Shown here: piece by piece, positions 36,299-47,819 of the stretch
How the letters are laid out: each line of letters opens with the position of its first letter
How positions within the stretch are numbered: the stretch's first letter is position 1
Source of the DNA: Diospyros lotus
Lineage: Eukaryota; Streptophyta; Magnoliopsida; Ericales; Ebenaceae
Reading direction: 5' to 3'
DNA: 64,000 bases
Assembly: GCF_014633365.1 (NCBI RefSeq)
Contig: NC_068341.1
Coordinates: 5,146,001-5,210,000, forward strand
Made by a program: the position numbers and the translations under genes
Notes under the pieces: model-generated
What the model saw: only the letters and a program-made list of their open reading frames with translations
Database searches by the model: none
Told to the model about the DNA's origin: nothing

Positions 36299-37026
36299 AA
36301 ATGCATTTTTGTAATTTGTCTTGGAGTTCCAACTAGGCAAGGTATTTTTTGAATTTTATTTTATTTTTTTGCAAAATATTTAAAAAAAGACAGAGAGAGA
36401 GAGAGAGATTTGTTTAAACAAAGTGAAGCCCGGGCGATAAATATAGACAGCTTAACCTGAAAAAGGTTACTTTTTAAAAAGGAAAGCGAAGCGACTATAC
36501 TTTAAAAACACATCAACGTCAAACAAGCTCTAAAACGATGGATACAAACCAACGCAGGGTACCATCAACATCAAAGAGAAGGATAGCAGAAGTTATCGAC
36601 AGATATGAAGTCCCAAATAAAAAAGTTCACTGACTACAGTTTTAGACAACAGTTGCTATTTTATGTCAAATCTAATTTTCCCTAGGATGCATTTCAAACC
36701 CAACGCAAAAAGGGTGTAGAGAGAAGGAACGACGAGAAGGAAAGCCACCATTTTTTTATGTCGGATGCAGATGGCTAAGAGCAAAAACCAGCCCGGCATG
36801 GACAAGAACCGCCGTGGCGAACCAGCCATTGCGTTGACACGCATACAGTTGATGCCCTAATTGTTGTCATCATAACTGGGTCGGGTTTGAGTTCTAAATA
36901 TACATACTTCCGTTTAGAGTCTTTGCCAAAATGTCCGGATCAGTACTGAACAATCACCTCCAGAAGGCCTTACAATCTGGGGTGTCCACCAACCTGCAAG
37001 AGGGCGCGATATTCCTCCTCCTCCCC
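36299..37026 (-). other. 3' UTR and flank of the J-protein gene
   Basis: Between the tRNA and the J-protein stop codon. A (GA)n run is at 36392-36407. The minus open frame 36844-36656 lies within the probable 3' UTR and shows no family resemblance. Confidence 0.5.
36306..36310 (+). terminator. Pol III terminator of tRNA-Pro
   Basis: TTTTT eight bases after the tRNA end, the usual RNA polymerase III stop signal. Confidence 0.75.
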
Positions 37027-40000
37027 TCATGTTGAAGAAAACAGTTTGATTGGCAGTGCTGCAGGATCAAGCTCCCAGAACCCTCTCAGGCTGCCACCCC
37101 TCTGGTCTGTCAAGCGGAAAGCAGGTACTTGATGCGAAAACCTAAGCAGCTCTGTTCGAGCAATCACCAGAGCTGATCCTTCTCCCATTTCAGCCTTGAA
37201 AACTGAATTAAAACCATCCACCAGTTCTAAAACCAAAACCTTTATCGCTGACTCATTTACCTCGAGGATTTCTACCATGTCATAATCACAGGTTTCCAAA
37301 TCAGAACTTGTAATTCCAGAATTCCAGTTCCTGTATAGTGCCCAAACGTCGCCTTTCCCAGGGAAGATCGCATATACATCCTTCTTATCTGTGCGTTCCA
37401 CCCTTAACTGATGAGAGAAGGCACTGGTTTCAGTATATTTAGCGGTTCCCTTTTGAGGCTTGAACATCCCACAACCAATGAGCATATCTTTGTCAAGCCA
37501 CGAAATTGCGTTCTCTGGCATTGAGCAGGCAACAAGCCATGTCATATGCAGTTTAAACTCTGGAAGATTCTCGATTTTCTTGACCAGAGCATAGTACTTT
37601 GGTAAACCATCTTCATCACTGTATAATGCCCAAATCTGACCAATCTGAAACTTCTCAGGCAATTTGTCATCGTCAAAGTTGTAAAATTCTGGATCGGGAA
37701 CTTCAAAATATTTCGGCATTGATGGCAGAGAAGAATTAGTGTCTTTGCTGCAATTGTCAGAACTCATGTGCTCAGGAGCAAATTGGGTCTCAGGGTCTTT
37801 AGTAGAAGTTTCAGGAGAAATGCGCCCAACGTCTACATCCTTTATCTTGTTCACCTGCAACTCAGATGTATTTTCTTCAGACTTGGTCACTGGTTCCGCA
37901 CTGCCTGTTGGAGATTCAGAACAAGAGATATCGTCAATTTGTATGTTTGCATCCTCCATATTAGAATCTTCAGCAACAGTAACCTCTGGGAGGTTAGCAG
38001 ACAAAGAAGCTGGGTCAAGTTCGAAAGATCCTTTAGGAACATTTTTCCTTTCCTCACCAGTCATTTTAAAGGAAGGAACCCTGTGGGAAAATCTGAGTAG
38101 TTGATTTGCTTGCAATAGAATTGAATCCTTTCCTTCCATTGCTGTCCGACAGAAAAGGCATGAGAAACCTTTCACCTTACTCAGGTAAGCAACAGCAACA
38201 CCAATTCCCTCGGTAAAGTCTGACAAGACTTCGACAAACTCAAATTCATACTTCCGCTCACAGCCAGGTTCTGCATGCCACTTTATATCCCAGTTTTTGA
38301 AGAGGGCCCAAGTTTGTCCCTTTCTAGGATATATCTTGTAAGTGTCCCTTTTGCTGCCCTTTTCCCAGTGGACCAAATGTGAGAACATAGGTTGATCTTC
38401 AGTGTTTTCAGACTTTCCATGCTTGAACTTACCACATGTAACTGGTAACCCCTCGTCAACCCATTTAATTTCATCTTCATCATCTGGGTCTGGTTCCAGC
38501 CAAGTTATCCGCAATTTGAACCCAGGTTTATGTACTTTCCTTATCCGAGCATAAAATCTAGGCATGGCATCCAAAGTGTCATAAACAGCCCAGATTTGAC
38601 CAACCGCAAAACATCCTTCTCTTCTATCCTTGTCAAAATCATTGAAATCTGGATCAGGATATTCATAAACTTCTGGATCTGTTTCCTTGATAGGACTTGA
38701 AATTGATGAAGACTTAACATTACCAATAGAACTTCTCTCCTGATCATCCTTCATAACCTTATTTGCCACTTCACTTTCTTCTTTCACATTTTGTATTCTC
38801 CCCTCCTTAATGGTACTTTGCTCAGCTGCCTCTTTTTTTGACACTGGAACTTCAGTGTCATGATATGAACCATTGCACTTCGCTCTCTTCAAAGGGCCCC
38901 CAAGTTCATCTTCCTCACTTAAGTTTTCACTATAAGAAACATGTTGTTTAGACCGAGTTGATCTCCGAGGGTACCCTCCATAACTTACAAAATTCTGTTT
39001 AGCTGCAACATTGCTATTCTCTTCAGTAAGAATGTCTTCCTCAGGGTCACTGCTACTTTCAGTATCACAGCTACTTTCACTTGATTCGGCTGCCTGCTTC
39101 TTTCTCTTACCATTAATTTTTCCTGAGGACTTAGATTCCCTAAACCCACCTTCTTTATTAATTTTTGCATCAACATTGCCCCGTTTTTCATTTGGTTTTG
39201 ACTCCCTAGCAATCTCAGTAGTTCTGCTGTGATTCTCACTTATAATATTTCCCTGAGATCCCACTTTGCTCGCAGGGTTTGCTGAAGCACCTTGCACGTT
39301 TGCCTTAAAATCACCCTGATTTGGAACCTCCTTTGTTTGGGAGAATGTAAACGGAAACCGGTTGGTTCCAGGAACTGGAGGGCTAATCTCGTAGGCAGTG
39401 AAGGGCCTTTTACAACGGTCACACGACAGAAGTCTGTTGACCAACTCTCTATAAAATTGGTACTTCGTAGAACAGAAAGGACAGACAGTCCAAAAAGTCA
39501 TTCGGTCATTAGAAGACCTTTGCTGAGTCTGCCTGGCTGGCTGCTGGTATTGTGAATTGAAAGCCATGAATGGTGAACTAGCCTTGCTTGCAAAATGGTT
39601 TTGTTGCCAAGGTGGCTGTTTCCCAAAATTAAAGTTACTGCTTCCAGGTTGTGTAGCCCAATTTGGTGCTGCACGTCTTGTAGCTTTGCTTCTATCATAT
39701 TGCATCCGTTTCCCACGATCCAAAAGCACTCCCTGAGCTTCCCCAATCAACTTGAAGGCATCTGATGCGCCAGGAAACTTATTCTTATCTGGATGAAGTA
39801 AGAGAGCAAACTTCCTGTATTGCTTCTTGACCAATGCCTCGTCTGCTGTTGGTTCAACTTTGAGGATACCATACCAATCCTTTTCATTTCCATTATTCTC
39901 AGCAGAGCAGTGCACATCACAAACTGTGATCAACTGAGAAATGTTTTCGAGCTCAGGGTGGAGTTGCTGGGCCCTAAGTGCAATCTTTCGAGCCCCCAAA

Positions 40001-40071
40001 AAGTCCTTATTTTGCATCTTCTTCTCTGCAATGTCTTTTGCTCTGATAGCCTCTTCTTTGTTGCACTCCAT
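37027..40071 (-). CDS. J-domain protein with two DUF3444 domains
   Basis: HSP40-type co-chaperone of the plant DnaJ/DUF3444 class, 1014 aa in one exon. The start is the ATG at 40071 (MECNKEEAIRAKDIAEKKM), the family's usual N-terminus. The open frame extends 7 codons further upstream only through a TTG, and an acceptor-like ATTCAG two bases before the ATG points to a 5'-UTR intron. The J domain spans about 65-126 with the Hsp70-activating HPD at 93-95. A putative zinc ribbon has CPFC at 197-200 and CDRC at 217-220. A charged low-complexity linker (about 280-460) follows. DUF3444 copy 1 covers about 470-705 (YPDPDFNDFDKDR, GQIWAVYD, RFYARIRKV) and copy 2 about 790-1010 (VPDPEFYNFDDDKLPEKF, GQIWALYS, KYYALVKKI). 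The role of DUF3444 is unknown; nuclear localisation is plausible. It activates Hsp70 ATPase by inference from HPD. Confidence 0.95.
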   Translation of the reverse strand: MECNKEEAIRAKDIAEKKMQNKDFLGARKIALRAQQLHPELENISQLITVCDVHCSAENNGNEKDWYGILKVEPTADEALVKKQYRKFALLLHPDKNKFPGASDAFKLIGEAQGVLLDRGKRMQYDRSKATRRAAPNWATQPGSSNFNFGKQPPWQQNHFASKASSPFMAFNSQYQQPARQTQQRSSNDRMTFWTVCPFCSTKYQFYRELVNRLLSCDRCKRPFTAYEISPPVPGTNRFPFTFSQTKEVPNQGDFKANVQGASANPASKVGSQGNIISENHSRTTEIARESKPNEKRGNVDAKINKEGGFRESKSSGKINGKRKKQAAESSESSCDTESSSDPEEDILTEENSNVAAKQNFVSYGGYPRRSTRSKQHVSYSENLSEEDELGGPLKRAKCNGSYHDTEVPVSKKEAAEQSTIKEGRIQNVKEESEVANKVMKDDQERSSIGNVKSSSISSPIKETDPEVYEYPDPDFNDFDKDRREGCFAVGQIWAVYDTLDAMPRFYARIRKVHKPGFKLRITWLEPDPDDEDEIKWVDEGLPVTCGKFKHGKSENTEDQPMFSHLVHWEKGSKRDTYKIYPRKGQTWALFKNWDIKWHAEPGCERKYEFEFVEVLSDFTEGIGVAVAYLSKVKGFSCLFCRTAMEGKDSILLQANQLLRFSHRVPSFKMTGEERKNVPKGSFELDPASLSANLPEVTVAEDSNMEDANIQIDDISCSESPTGSAEPVTKSEENTSELQVNKIKDVDVGRISPETSTKDPETQFAPEHMSSDNCSKDTNSSLPSMPKYFEVPDPEFYNFDDDKLPEKFQIGQIWALYSDEDGLPKYYALVKKIENLPEFKLHMTWLVACSMPENAISWLDKDMLIGCGMFKPQKGTAKYTETSAFSHQLRVERTDKKDVYAIFPGKGDVWALYRNWNSGITSSDLETCDYDMVEILEVNESAIKVLVLELVDGFNSVFKAEMGEGSALVIARTELLRFSHQVPAFRLTDQRGGSLRGFWELDPAALPIKLFSST

Positions 40072-40572
40072 CACTGAATCCAGAAAACCCAAATCAACTT
40101 GCCTCCATACAGTGAAATATAAAAAGTTAAACCCAATACAAGGAATGGGGATTGCTTACACACACACATAAAGCACAACCATGCAAACTTGTTAAACCCA
40201 CACAGCTTGCAGAAAGAAATCAATATACTTTTAGAGTAAAGAAGTGCAAAGGCAAGGAAAAGGGATTGGATTATAAATAAGCCAGTAACTATAATAAACA
40301 AATTTAAAAGTATGGGAGTGCAATCAAGAAACAGAGGAGGTAGTCAAGATCCAGACTAGAAACAAAGAAGCTTTACCCTTGTTCCAGTCCAAAGGTTTCA
40401 ACTCTTCACATTATACTAATGCAAAAACCAAGAACTTGATAACATACTTCCAATAAATCACATGCAAGTCCAAGCTAGCTGTTCTAGTTCATGACAGGAC
40501 AATAGGAGACCTGCTGCTTTGGGTTTTGAAAGTGAACCACCAATCGCACTGAAGTTGGAGAACAAACTCATG

Positions 40573-42170
40573 TTTTTTTTTATTGATTAATTGCATCATA
40601 GAGAAATTTTCATAGAGCAATCAAATGCCATTCACGAACAACGGGGAATGAAAAGAAAAAGTGGCCCGGACATCAAAAAGGCATAAATTGCCCATTTAAA
40701 AGCTGCACTAATAGGGAGAGAAAATGAAATATTCTCTCCCGGCCATAAAACAACAAAAGATAAAACAAGGAAAGAGGGAAGTACATAACAATGAAGGAAG
40801 GTCACTCAGGAGAACCTACACTGCTCAAAAAGGAGCAGCAGCCTAGCAAGACTGCATCTTGACCTCAGAAAACTCCAGGCCATAGAAGACAAGAAGTTGA
40901 AAGATGTACAATCCAACTCAAAAGACACACGTTCAGGGAAGTTATATCAAACTCTTGTAATCCCTTGCTGAAGCATAGGCAACCTAATCAGCCTCGTAGA
41001 GCACAAATCACAATAAGGGGCATCATACTTGGCCTCAATAACACTGATCCAAAATCGATCCCACTCACAAATAAGACTCCACAAGCACGCACTTAGGATG
41101 GCCTTAGTAACCATCCTCAAGTTCCTAATCACCATACCACCTCATATCAATGGCTAGTAAACCTTCTCCTATCTAACTAAATGAAACTTAAACCCAGTCC
41201 CTGAACACTCTTCACCCCCACCACTCCCCCCCCCCCCCCCCCCCCAAAAAAAAAAGCCCCTGCAACTTCTCTAACCTGACTACCAAAGAAGTAGGATTTA
41301 TGGACAACAATAACAAATAAGCAACACAAAACAAGGTACTCTTAATAAGAGCTACTTTCAAAAAAATAATCATCTTGTTCAAAAAGCAAGTCTTGATTCG
41401 CACCTGTCAATCACCCAATCACAAACCACCTTTGAATTTGAAAGATAAGGCAACAACCTTGCAACCTAACAAGTCAGCAAGACCATAGATTTTTCTTTTA
41501 ACATCACCGCCTCAAGATTATCTCACTCTTCGAAAGAATAATTTTAAGCTAGACAATGCCTCAAAGTACAAGAAAACACTTTTAAGAAACCCCAACACCC
41601 TCTCGCAGCTTCACAAAGTACAACCACTTCATACGTGAAAGCAAATAAGAGACCTTAAAAGAGACCCTGCTGCTAGACTTCACCTGAAAACCATTAACTC
41701 AATCCATAAGCTCAGCTCTAAGGAACAATTGGCTAAGAAACTCCAAAACCAAAATAAATAAAATGGAAAAGAGTAGGGTCTCCTCCTATAAGACCTCTAG
41801 GCTCTAGAGCATTGAAAAAACTGTAGGGTACATCATCAACTAAATTAGAGAATCTAATAAAGGAAATACAACAATTAATTCAAGATCACCACTTAGTCCC
41901 AAATCCCATTCTATCCATGACATCAGTTAAATACTCCGGCAAACATGATCATACATCTTCTCAAAAATTAATTTACAAATAGGCACCATAAAAGAGGCAA
42001 TCGAATTTTTTTTCCAAACATGCTAGACTTGTCAAACTCTTGAATTGTAACAAAAACACCTCTACCCACAATATTCTTAAACTGATGAAAGAAAGCAAGA
42101 ATGTCAAAATTTTGAACTCGAGCATTACTCAGACAGTAATAATGAATAACATACATCAAGCAATAAATAT
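40573..42170 (-). mobile_element. Degenerate L1-type LINE fragment A
   Basis: In the minus sense the broken frames give RT pieces: an FDKSSMFGKKI-like segment near 42010, VPYSFFNA near 41830, VLCEAARGC near 41610, VVCDWVIDRCESRLAF near 41420, ALIKSTLFCVAYLL near 41345, VVRLEKLQG near 41275 and NLRMVTKAILSACLWSL near 41100. Many stops and shifts. A T-run at 40573-40581 is the complement of the 3' poly(A) tail. A C20/A10 homopolymer pair sits at 41226-41255 within it. Confidence 0.75.
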
Positions 42171-42586
42171 CTTTTTAATAACTAATATGTATACACACAT
42201 AAAAAGGATTGGAGACGAGAGGACAAACAACATATGGCAAAGAAGGTCATTTTAGTCGGCACATATACATAAGTTGTCGCAAACATAGATTACAGAAAAC
42301 CATTAGAATTAAGATAATAAGACATGGGTACAATACAAATTGGGAAAAATAGCACTAATTCTGAATTAATAGCAAAACTTAGAGAGAAGGCCAATTTGTA
42401 TTCAAGAAAGCGCTACAATAAGGATTCTACAATCAATATGAGGTGGGTACAGAAGAAGTTAAAATGACAAACCACCTTTCAGATGAAAAATTAAAGTTTT
42501 TTTTATAGAAAGAGAAATATTTGTTTTAAGATAGAGGGAAAGAGAACAAGAAGAAGAGAATAAGTCATCCTCTAAAAGAGAAGAAA
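42171..42586. other. Unassigned AT-rich sequence between LINE fragments
   Basis: I see no coding or structural signal here beyond A/G-rich runs. Confidence 0.4.
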
Positions 42587-43050
42587 ACAACAAGAACAAC
42601 AACATACTAAGTCTTTACCCCACTATGGCGGCATGACTACATGAATTCTAGCATTCAATTCCCTTCCCTCCATGGTCTTATCTTTTGTAAGGCCCATACA
42701 CTTAATATCAAACTTAGATGTCTCCCACCAGGTTTTTATTTTTTTTATTGTCTGTCTTCCTCCATCTCTTTTGCTAACTACTTGTTTCACTCCATCTACT
42801 CTTCTCACAAGAGTCTCTACTAGTCTTATTCTGACGTGATTAAATCATCTTAGTTTCAATAAGAGTCACCCTAACAGGCCTAACCTTATTACAAATAACC
42901 TCATTTTTAATTTTATCTTTTCCTACATGGCTACACATTCATCTTAGAATCCTCATCTCAGTCACATTCACATTTTGTACATGTTGGTGCTTTACTACCC
43001 AACAATCACTATGCCAAACAATGAAGCTGGTTTTACAACTATCTTATAAA
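42587..43050 (-). mobile_element. RTE-clade LINE 3' tail
   Basis: In the minus sense the segment encodes the RTE C-terminus (MRRVDGVKQVVSKRDGGRQ, then MGLTKDKTMEGRELNARIHV) and ends in TTGTTGTTCTTGTTG-type repeats, the hallmark 3' end of plant RTE elements. Similar short tails are at 61415-61545 and about 45525-45605. Confidence 0.75.
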
Positions 43051-44240
43051 ATTTTCCTTTTAACTAGAATGGAATCTTATAATCACATAAAATGCTAGAT
43101 AGTATTCAATACTCCACAATGAAGGGGGGTGGAGAGACAATCTTATGCCACAACAAAACCCACCACATCTTCCTACTTCTGAAGATTCTACTTTTTCCTC
43201 ATTCCAAATGCACCTATGAATAAAAATAAAGCATTTTTCCACAAAATCTTGGTTTCCTTCGTGACCTCAAAGCCCCAATATTTTGGTCACATGAAGTCCT
43301 CCATAGATAAAGGGTAAGCCCACATCTTCCTAGAAATGGATGACAATTTGTTTCATATATTCCAAGAGATGGGCAATCCACAAAAAAAGACAGTTGCTCT
43401 CACTACTACTGCAACATAAAATACAAAATATCAATCAATAGAGCTTTATGGGGTCTCATTCTCTACAATAAATTATTTGTGTTAACCTCATTAAGAGAAG
43501 CAGTCCAAACAAAAGCCACAACCAGTCCAAATAAAAAGTCCTAAACCTTAAAAGGAACCTTAAGCTTCCAAGCAAACTTGGTTAGAACAAAATGAAGCAA
43601 GGACCCATAACAAGGTATTCATAAAAAGATTTACAAGAAAAACCACCCAAATTTTCAAGGCTCCAAATTCTACAATCACAAGAAAACCAAACAGAAGCAA
43701 GTAAATCAAGAAGATTGTCAAAAGTCTCACCCTTCCTATCATTAAGATTACAGAAATAAAATTTCCTAGAGAGATGTCTATTCATACATGCACAAAAATA
43801 ACAGAGGGGCAAAATGAAGGGTTGAGAAACTATATGAATGCAGAAAATTTTGAGATAAAGGACATTACCAACCCATCATCAATCTTCCCAAAAACAAATC
43901 TTCTTCCCAACTCCCACTTTCAAACAAAAAAATGAGGAAAGAACAAAGGTGCCCATGCCACTTGGGAGATGAACTTCTAAGGACTAAATGGGAGGCAATA
44001 AACCCAAGCTTTGCATCCTGCCCACTCTTTTTGAGGTCATATTTACTACAAACCACTTTGTGCCAAAGAGAACTAGACTCAAGGAAATCACCTCAACCAT
44101 TTTCCCACTAGCTAAGTGTTCTAGGAAACCATATTACCAAGACTGAAACCTCCATGGACAAAAGCTTGTACACCTCCTCCCATTTGTTAAGATGGTCCCC
44201 CTTGCTTTCACTCACCCAAAACCAAAGAAAATCCTTCATG
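43051..44240 (-). mobile_element. L1-type LINE B, 3' part (RT thumb and zf-RVT)
   Basis: In the minus sense from the right: KDFLWFWVSESKGDHLNKW, then SSLWHKVVCSKYDLKKSG (44056 region), then MNRHLSRKFYFCNLNDRKGE and WSLENLGGFSCKSFYEYL (43.6-43.8 kb), then a WCILCC-like zinc-finger remnant near 43410. Frames are broken. The element continues across the hAT-like insertion at 45492. Confidence 0.75.
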
Positions 44241-45491
44241 TAGGGGTGTGCCTGGTTCAAAAACCAAACTGAACTGAGCCACTCAGTTTTAGATTAATTG
44301 AACTGAAACCAAAAAGAACCTATATTTAAACTGAGCTGCATTCAGTTTTTCAAAGAACTGAGAGGAAAAATGAAGGCTTTCAGACAAATAAATGGTGACA
44401 ACAAAATTAAACTGTTAAGAGAAGCTAATTCAATTAAACTGTTGGCAGGGAAAAAAAATAATAAGACATTATACAACAAGTGAATAATTTCCTAATTGCT
44501 TTCCAATTCGATTGCTGATGCCACACAGATGGTATGGTTGTTGGTTGAACTTTGACTGATTACAGCGCTTTAACATGATGTTAAGCGGAATATCAGAGTA
44601 AAATCACAGAAAAATATTTTAGGAATTAAATCTTCAATTAGAGATTTTTCTTTTTTTAAGAAAAAGGAAAGTCAGCAGGCATAGAGGAGGAAAGACTAAG
44701 ACAGTTGTTTTGACAGCCAAGTAAACACCAAATATGACTAGAGGTATCCCAAATTAGGATACAACTGTGAATGCAAATTCATGAATCTACCAAGAACCAT
44801 CATATGATCAATGGCTGAGATTCATTGGTATGATTTGAATATTCCCATTATTGTACTTTTATTTGCAATTCCATATCAAATTTAGAAGCAGCCTGTACCC
44901 TGAAGCTTACCAAATTAAGCCCTTCTCCACCTTCAATATGCAGTTGTAAGTTCTAACCAAGCAATTAAACCATTCATAGATAGATGTATATTTTGCAAAT
45001 TTTCAGGCCTGCCCAAAACAGGCTTCTCTAAAGTAAATACCAATCTACAGCTTTTCTTGACAGCTGTACATTGCTGTTTATTTTCTTGAAGGAGCTGGTA
45101 TAAAGAGCCATTGTTGATGCCAGAGCTGATATAAAATTGATAGGCATACAACAAGTCAACAGTTTCCAAAAAATGCTGCTGATACAGCTTTGAGATCTGA
45201 TTCACAGTGACTCGGTGAGATATTAAGAGACAACTGACAAGTAGAGAGAGAAGAGGGGGAGGGGGGGGGGGGGGGGGGGGGGAAGAAACAAAGATGGCCT
45301 AGAGGGTTCTCTGGTTAAAACTTCGGATCAGTTCAGGTTATCCTTGGTTTGGTTTTTAAAATCCTCGGTTCAGTAGGTTTTCCAGCATCCTAAACCAAAA
45401 CCGAAACTGAAATCATCATGTTACTGAAACCAAACTAAAATGTTCGGTCAGGTTCAGTTTTGGGTTTTCATGGTTCATTTGCACACCCCTA
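44241..45491. mobile_element. Non-autonomous hAT-like element inside LINE B
   Basis: Ends TAGGGGTGTGC and GCACACCCCTA are perfect inverted repeats. Subterminal zones are full of AACTGAAC/CAGTTC words, as in the element at 7638-8709, so both probably belong to related families. LINE reading resumes on both sides (GIERYM to the right and KDFLW to the left in the minus sense). The flanks share only CATG, so the 8-bp duplication is not clean. A G22 homopolymer is at 45261-45282. No transposase. Confidence 0.72.
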
Positions 45492-46024
45492 GCATGTAAC
45501 GCTCAATTCCATCAGCCACCTTCACCGTTAACAATCACAAGTCCTAATCACACTAGGTGGGGTTAGCTACATGAATGCTAAACCTCCAATTATCCACCAG
45601 AATTTTAGACAAAGACATAAAATATAATGAAGTAGATGCTAGACAGGATCTGATGAGTTACTGTCACCTAGGGAAAAGAAGGCTCCAGACCAACTAACGA
45701 GCCTTTTCGAAATTCTCTCAACAACTTGTTCCTAAAAGGCTATGGATTGCAGGTAACCACCTAAGGGAGCACCTTCAAATAACTTAAAGGCCACATAAGG
45801 GAGCATTAATGCTTTCAAAACCTGAGTTTAAAGGCTGAATATATGGCCATCACAGACCCCTTTTATCAATGATCCTCCCAAATCATCAACAATCAGAGTG
45901 AAAATAAGACACCTCCCCACCCCCTTTTCTAATACCCCTGGAAGCAGAAACTAGGACCTAGGCTTAACAATGACAGTGATAGAGAAAATAGCAGAACTAA
46001 GGCAGACCCATATCCATAAATGCT
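45492..46024 (-). mobile_element. L1-type LINE B, middle part (RT palm)
   Basis: In the minus sense the frames give KGVCDGHIFSL near 45850, then PLGGYLQSIAF and VVERISKRLVSW near 45730, then IRSCLASTSLYFMSLS near 45620, then VKVADGIERYM at the hAT junction. Between the last two blocks, about 85 bases resemble an RTE tail (DNWRFSIHVANPT). Confidence 0.65.
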
Positions 46025-46401
46025 TGTCAAGCCCTCAGATTATGGGCTGGACAATTGAGGGAATTCCAATTGAATTCCAAGAAAGAAATGAATGTAGGAA
46101 AACAGATAGAATGAGGGAGGGAGAAAGAGAGAACGAGAGGGAATGAAGAGGGAACGAGAGAGAGAGAAAAATTAGAGAAAGACTTTTGTATTATTCTCAA
46201 TGATCCTTCCTCATACTGCTGTAGGTCTCTTATAGAGCCTCTAGCAACCATAACAGTATTCTAACAATATAACAACTAACATAACAGCCAAAACAGTAAG
46301 CTAATTCCCTAACCACTTAACCCCCCATCTAGTTAGAAACTAATGACACATACAAGTAGATATTAACGACCATTTACTGATTCACCCCTAGGGTCGTGAC
46401 A
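46025..46401 (-). repeat. 3' LTR of the gag-only element
   Basis: 377 bp, starting TGTCAAGCCCTCAGATTATG and ending GGGTCGTGACA. It differs from the other LTR at about ten sites and in the length of a GA run. Confidence 0.9.
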
Positions 46402-46503
46402 ATCCCCACCCCTTCAAACAATTCTTGTCCCCAAGAATTGACAGCAAAGGCTATAGTTCAACCAATCCCTACCTTCAATACTTGCTGCCTCCTTCTCTTC
46501 TTT

Positions 46504-47819
46504 TTACTGTTTTGCTCTTTCCCTTTGAGTAGTAGAAATGTAGCAACGTTCATAGCCTCTGGCCTTAACCATTCCTTCAAATACTTTAGTTGGTATCGAA
46601 TGCAGCTGTGATTCCTCCCCTATGATCACTTTGCACTCACCGGTTTCTTCATGGGGAACCTCCTCCACCTCTTCTTCCTTTTCTCCATCATAACCTTCCA
46701 TATTCATCAGCTGCCTCCTACATTGATGGTCGGGACTAAATTTGTCTCCACACCTAAAGCATAGCCCTAGTTGTCTCTTATGCTCTATCAGGTTACCCTT
46801 CGTGCCATTATTATAAGACTGTGTTTTGGCTGCCTCTGGATTAGGCCTTGCAAGCAAAAGCCTAGAGTTACCACCTCCATATTGCCCCGCCAATAAACTC
46901 GGCTCGTAGGGAACATTATGCTTCTTGAAAATGGCCTCTAAGGTCATTTCTTACAGCCTAGCTTTTTCTGCAGCTTGCCTTACAGACAAGGGTGTCATCA
47001 TTTTCACCATGGGCCGTAACTCCTCCTTCAATCCACTAATAAAACTAGATACCAAGTACTGCTCAGTAAGCCTTGGTTGCACCGTACATAACATGGATCT
47101 CAACTCCTCAAATCGGGCTTGGTACTCCATTACAGTTCCTTCCTGCTTCAACTTGCTAAATTCTTCTATAACATCTGCCATATTCTTCTCCCCAAAGCGC
47201 TCACATAGCCCTTCCAAGAAATCTATCCAATCCCCTTGCAACCCTTCATCTTGGATCCACCCTTGGTACCATAAATCTACCACTTCATTCAAATAGGTTG
47301 TCGTTAGGGTAATCTTCTGATCTTCGGGAATCCGGTAGAATTGAAAGAACCTTTCACACCTCCTTACCCACCACCGTGGTTTCTTCCCCTCAAACATGGG
47401 AATCTCTAACCTTGGCATAGGTACATGGGCGTGCGTTAATTGTTGCAGATTTCTTCCTTGATTTTCTTGGACTGTATGTTGATCCACTTCTTCCAGAATT
47501 CCTAGAGTTCCCGACCGATTGCCCTGATGAGCAAGATCAGTTCAGACGCCTGCTTTGTCGTGAATTCCGACGACAACCAGAATTGGGGTAGAGAGGCTAA
47601 CATGTTTAACATGTTGTTGATCCTCTGCCCTAGCTGCTCTACCGTTTTTTGACACTTTTCTATAGCTTCTTGCTACTTCTCTGTTGCAGCTTGCATGGCT
47701 TCCTTCCAATCCGCTAATTCTTCCCGCGTTTGGCGCATGGCATCTTGGGTATTGGACATCCCAACTTCCATTGTCTCCAACCTAGTCTCCAATTGCTTTA
47801 ATCTTGTACCTTCTGCCAT
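46504..47819 (-). pseudogene. Broken gag gene of the TR-GAG-like element
   Basis: A likely ATG at 47819 (MAEGTRLKQLETRLETMEVG) gives a coiled-coil N-terminus, with TAG at 47675 and a frame change before 47487. The capsid-like retrotransposon gag domain follows (RWWVRRCERFFQFYRIPEDQ, WYQGWIQDEGLQGDWIDF, KLKQEGTVMEYQARFEELRS). A TAA at 46953 interrupts just before EMTLEAIF, and the zinc knuckle CFRCGDKFSPDHQC lies near 46740. The frame ends at 46504 with no pol. Confidence 0.85.

Noticed and set aside
36656..36844. Minus frame with hydrophobic stretch
   Set aside because: Falls in the J-protein 3' UTR. Its hydrophobicity is compatible with chance in AT-rich sequence.
40071..40092. Seven-residue N-terminal extension of the J protein
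   Set aside because: It relies on a TTG start and lies across an acceptor-like site. The ATG at 40071 matches the family start.
44933..45205. 90-residue minus frame as a possible hAT transposase
   Set aside because: No hATC or BED-type motif; too short. The element is treated as non-autonomous.
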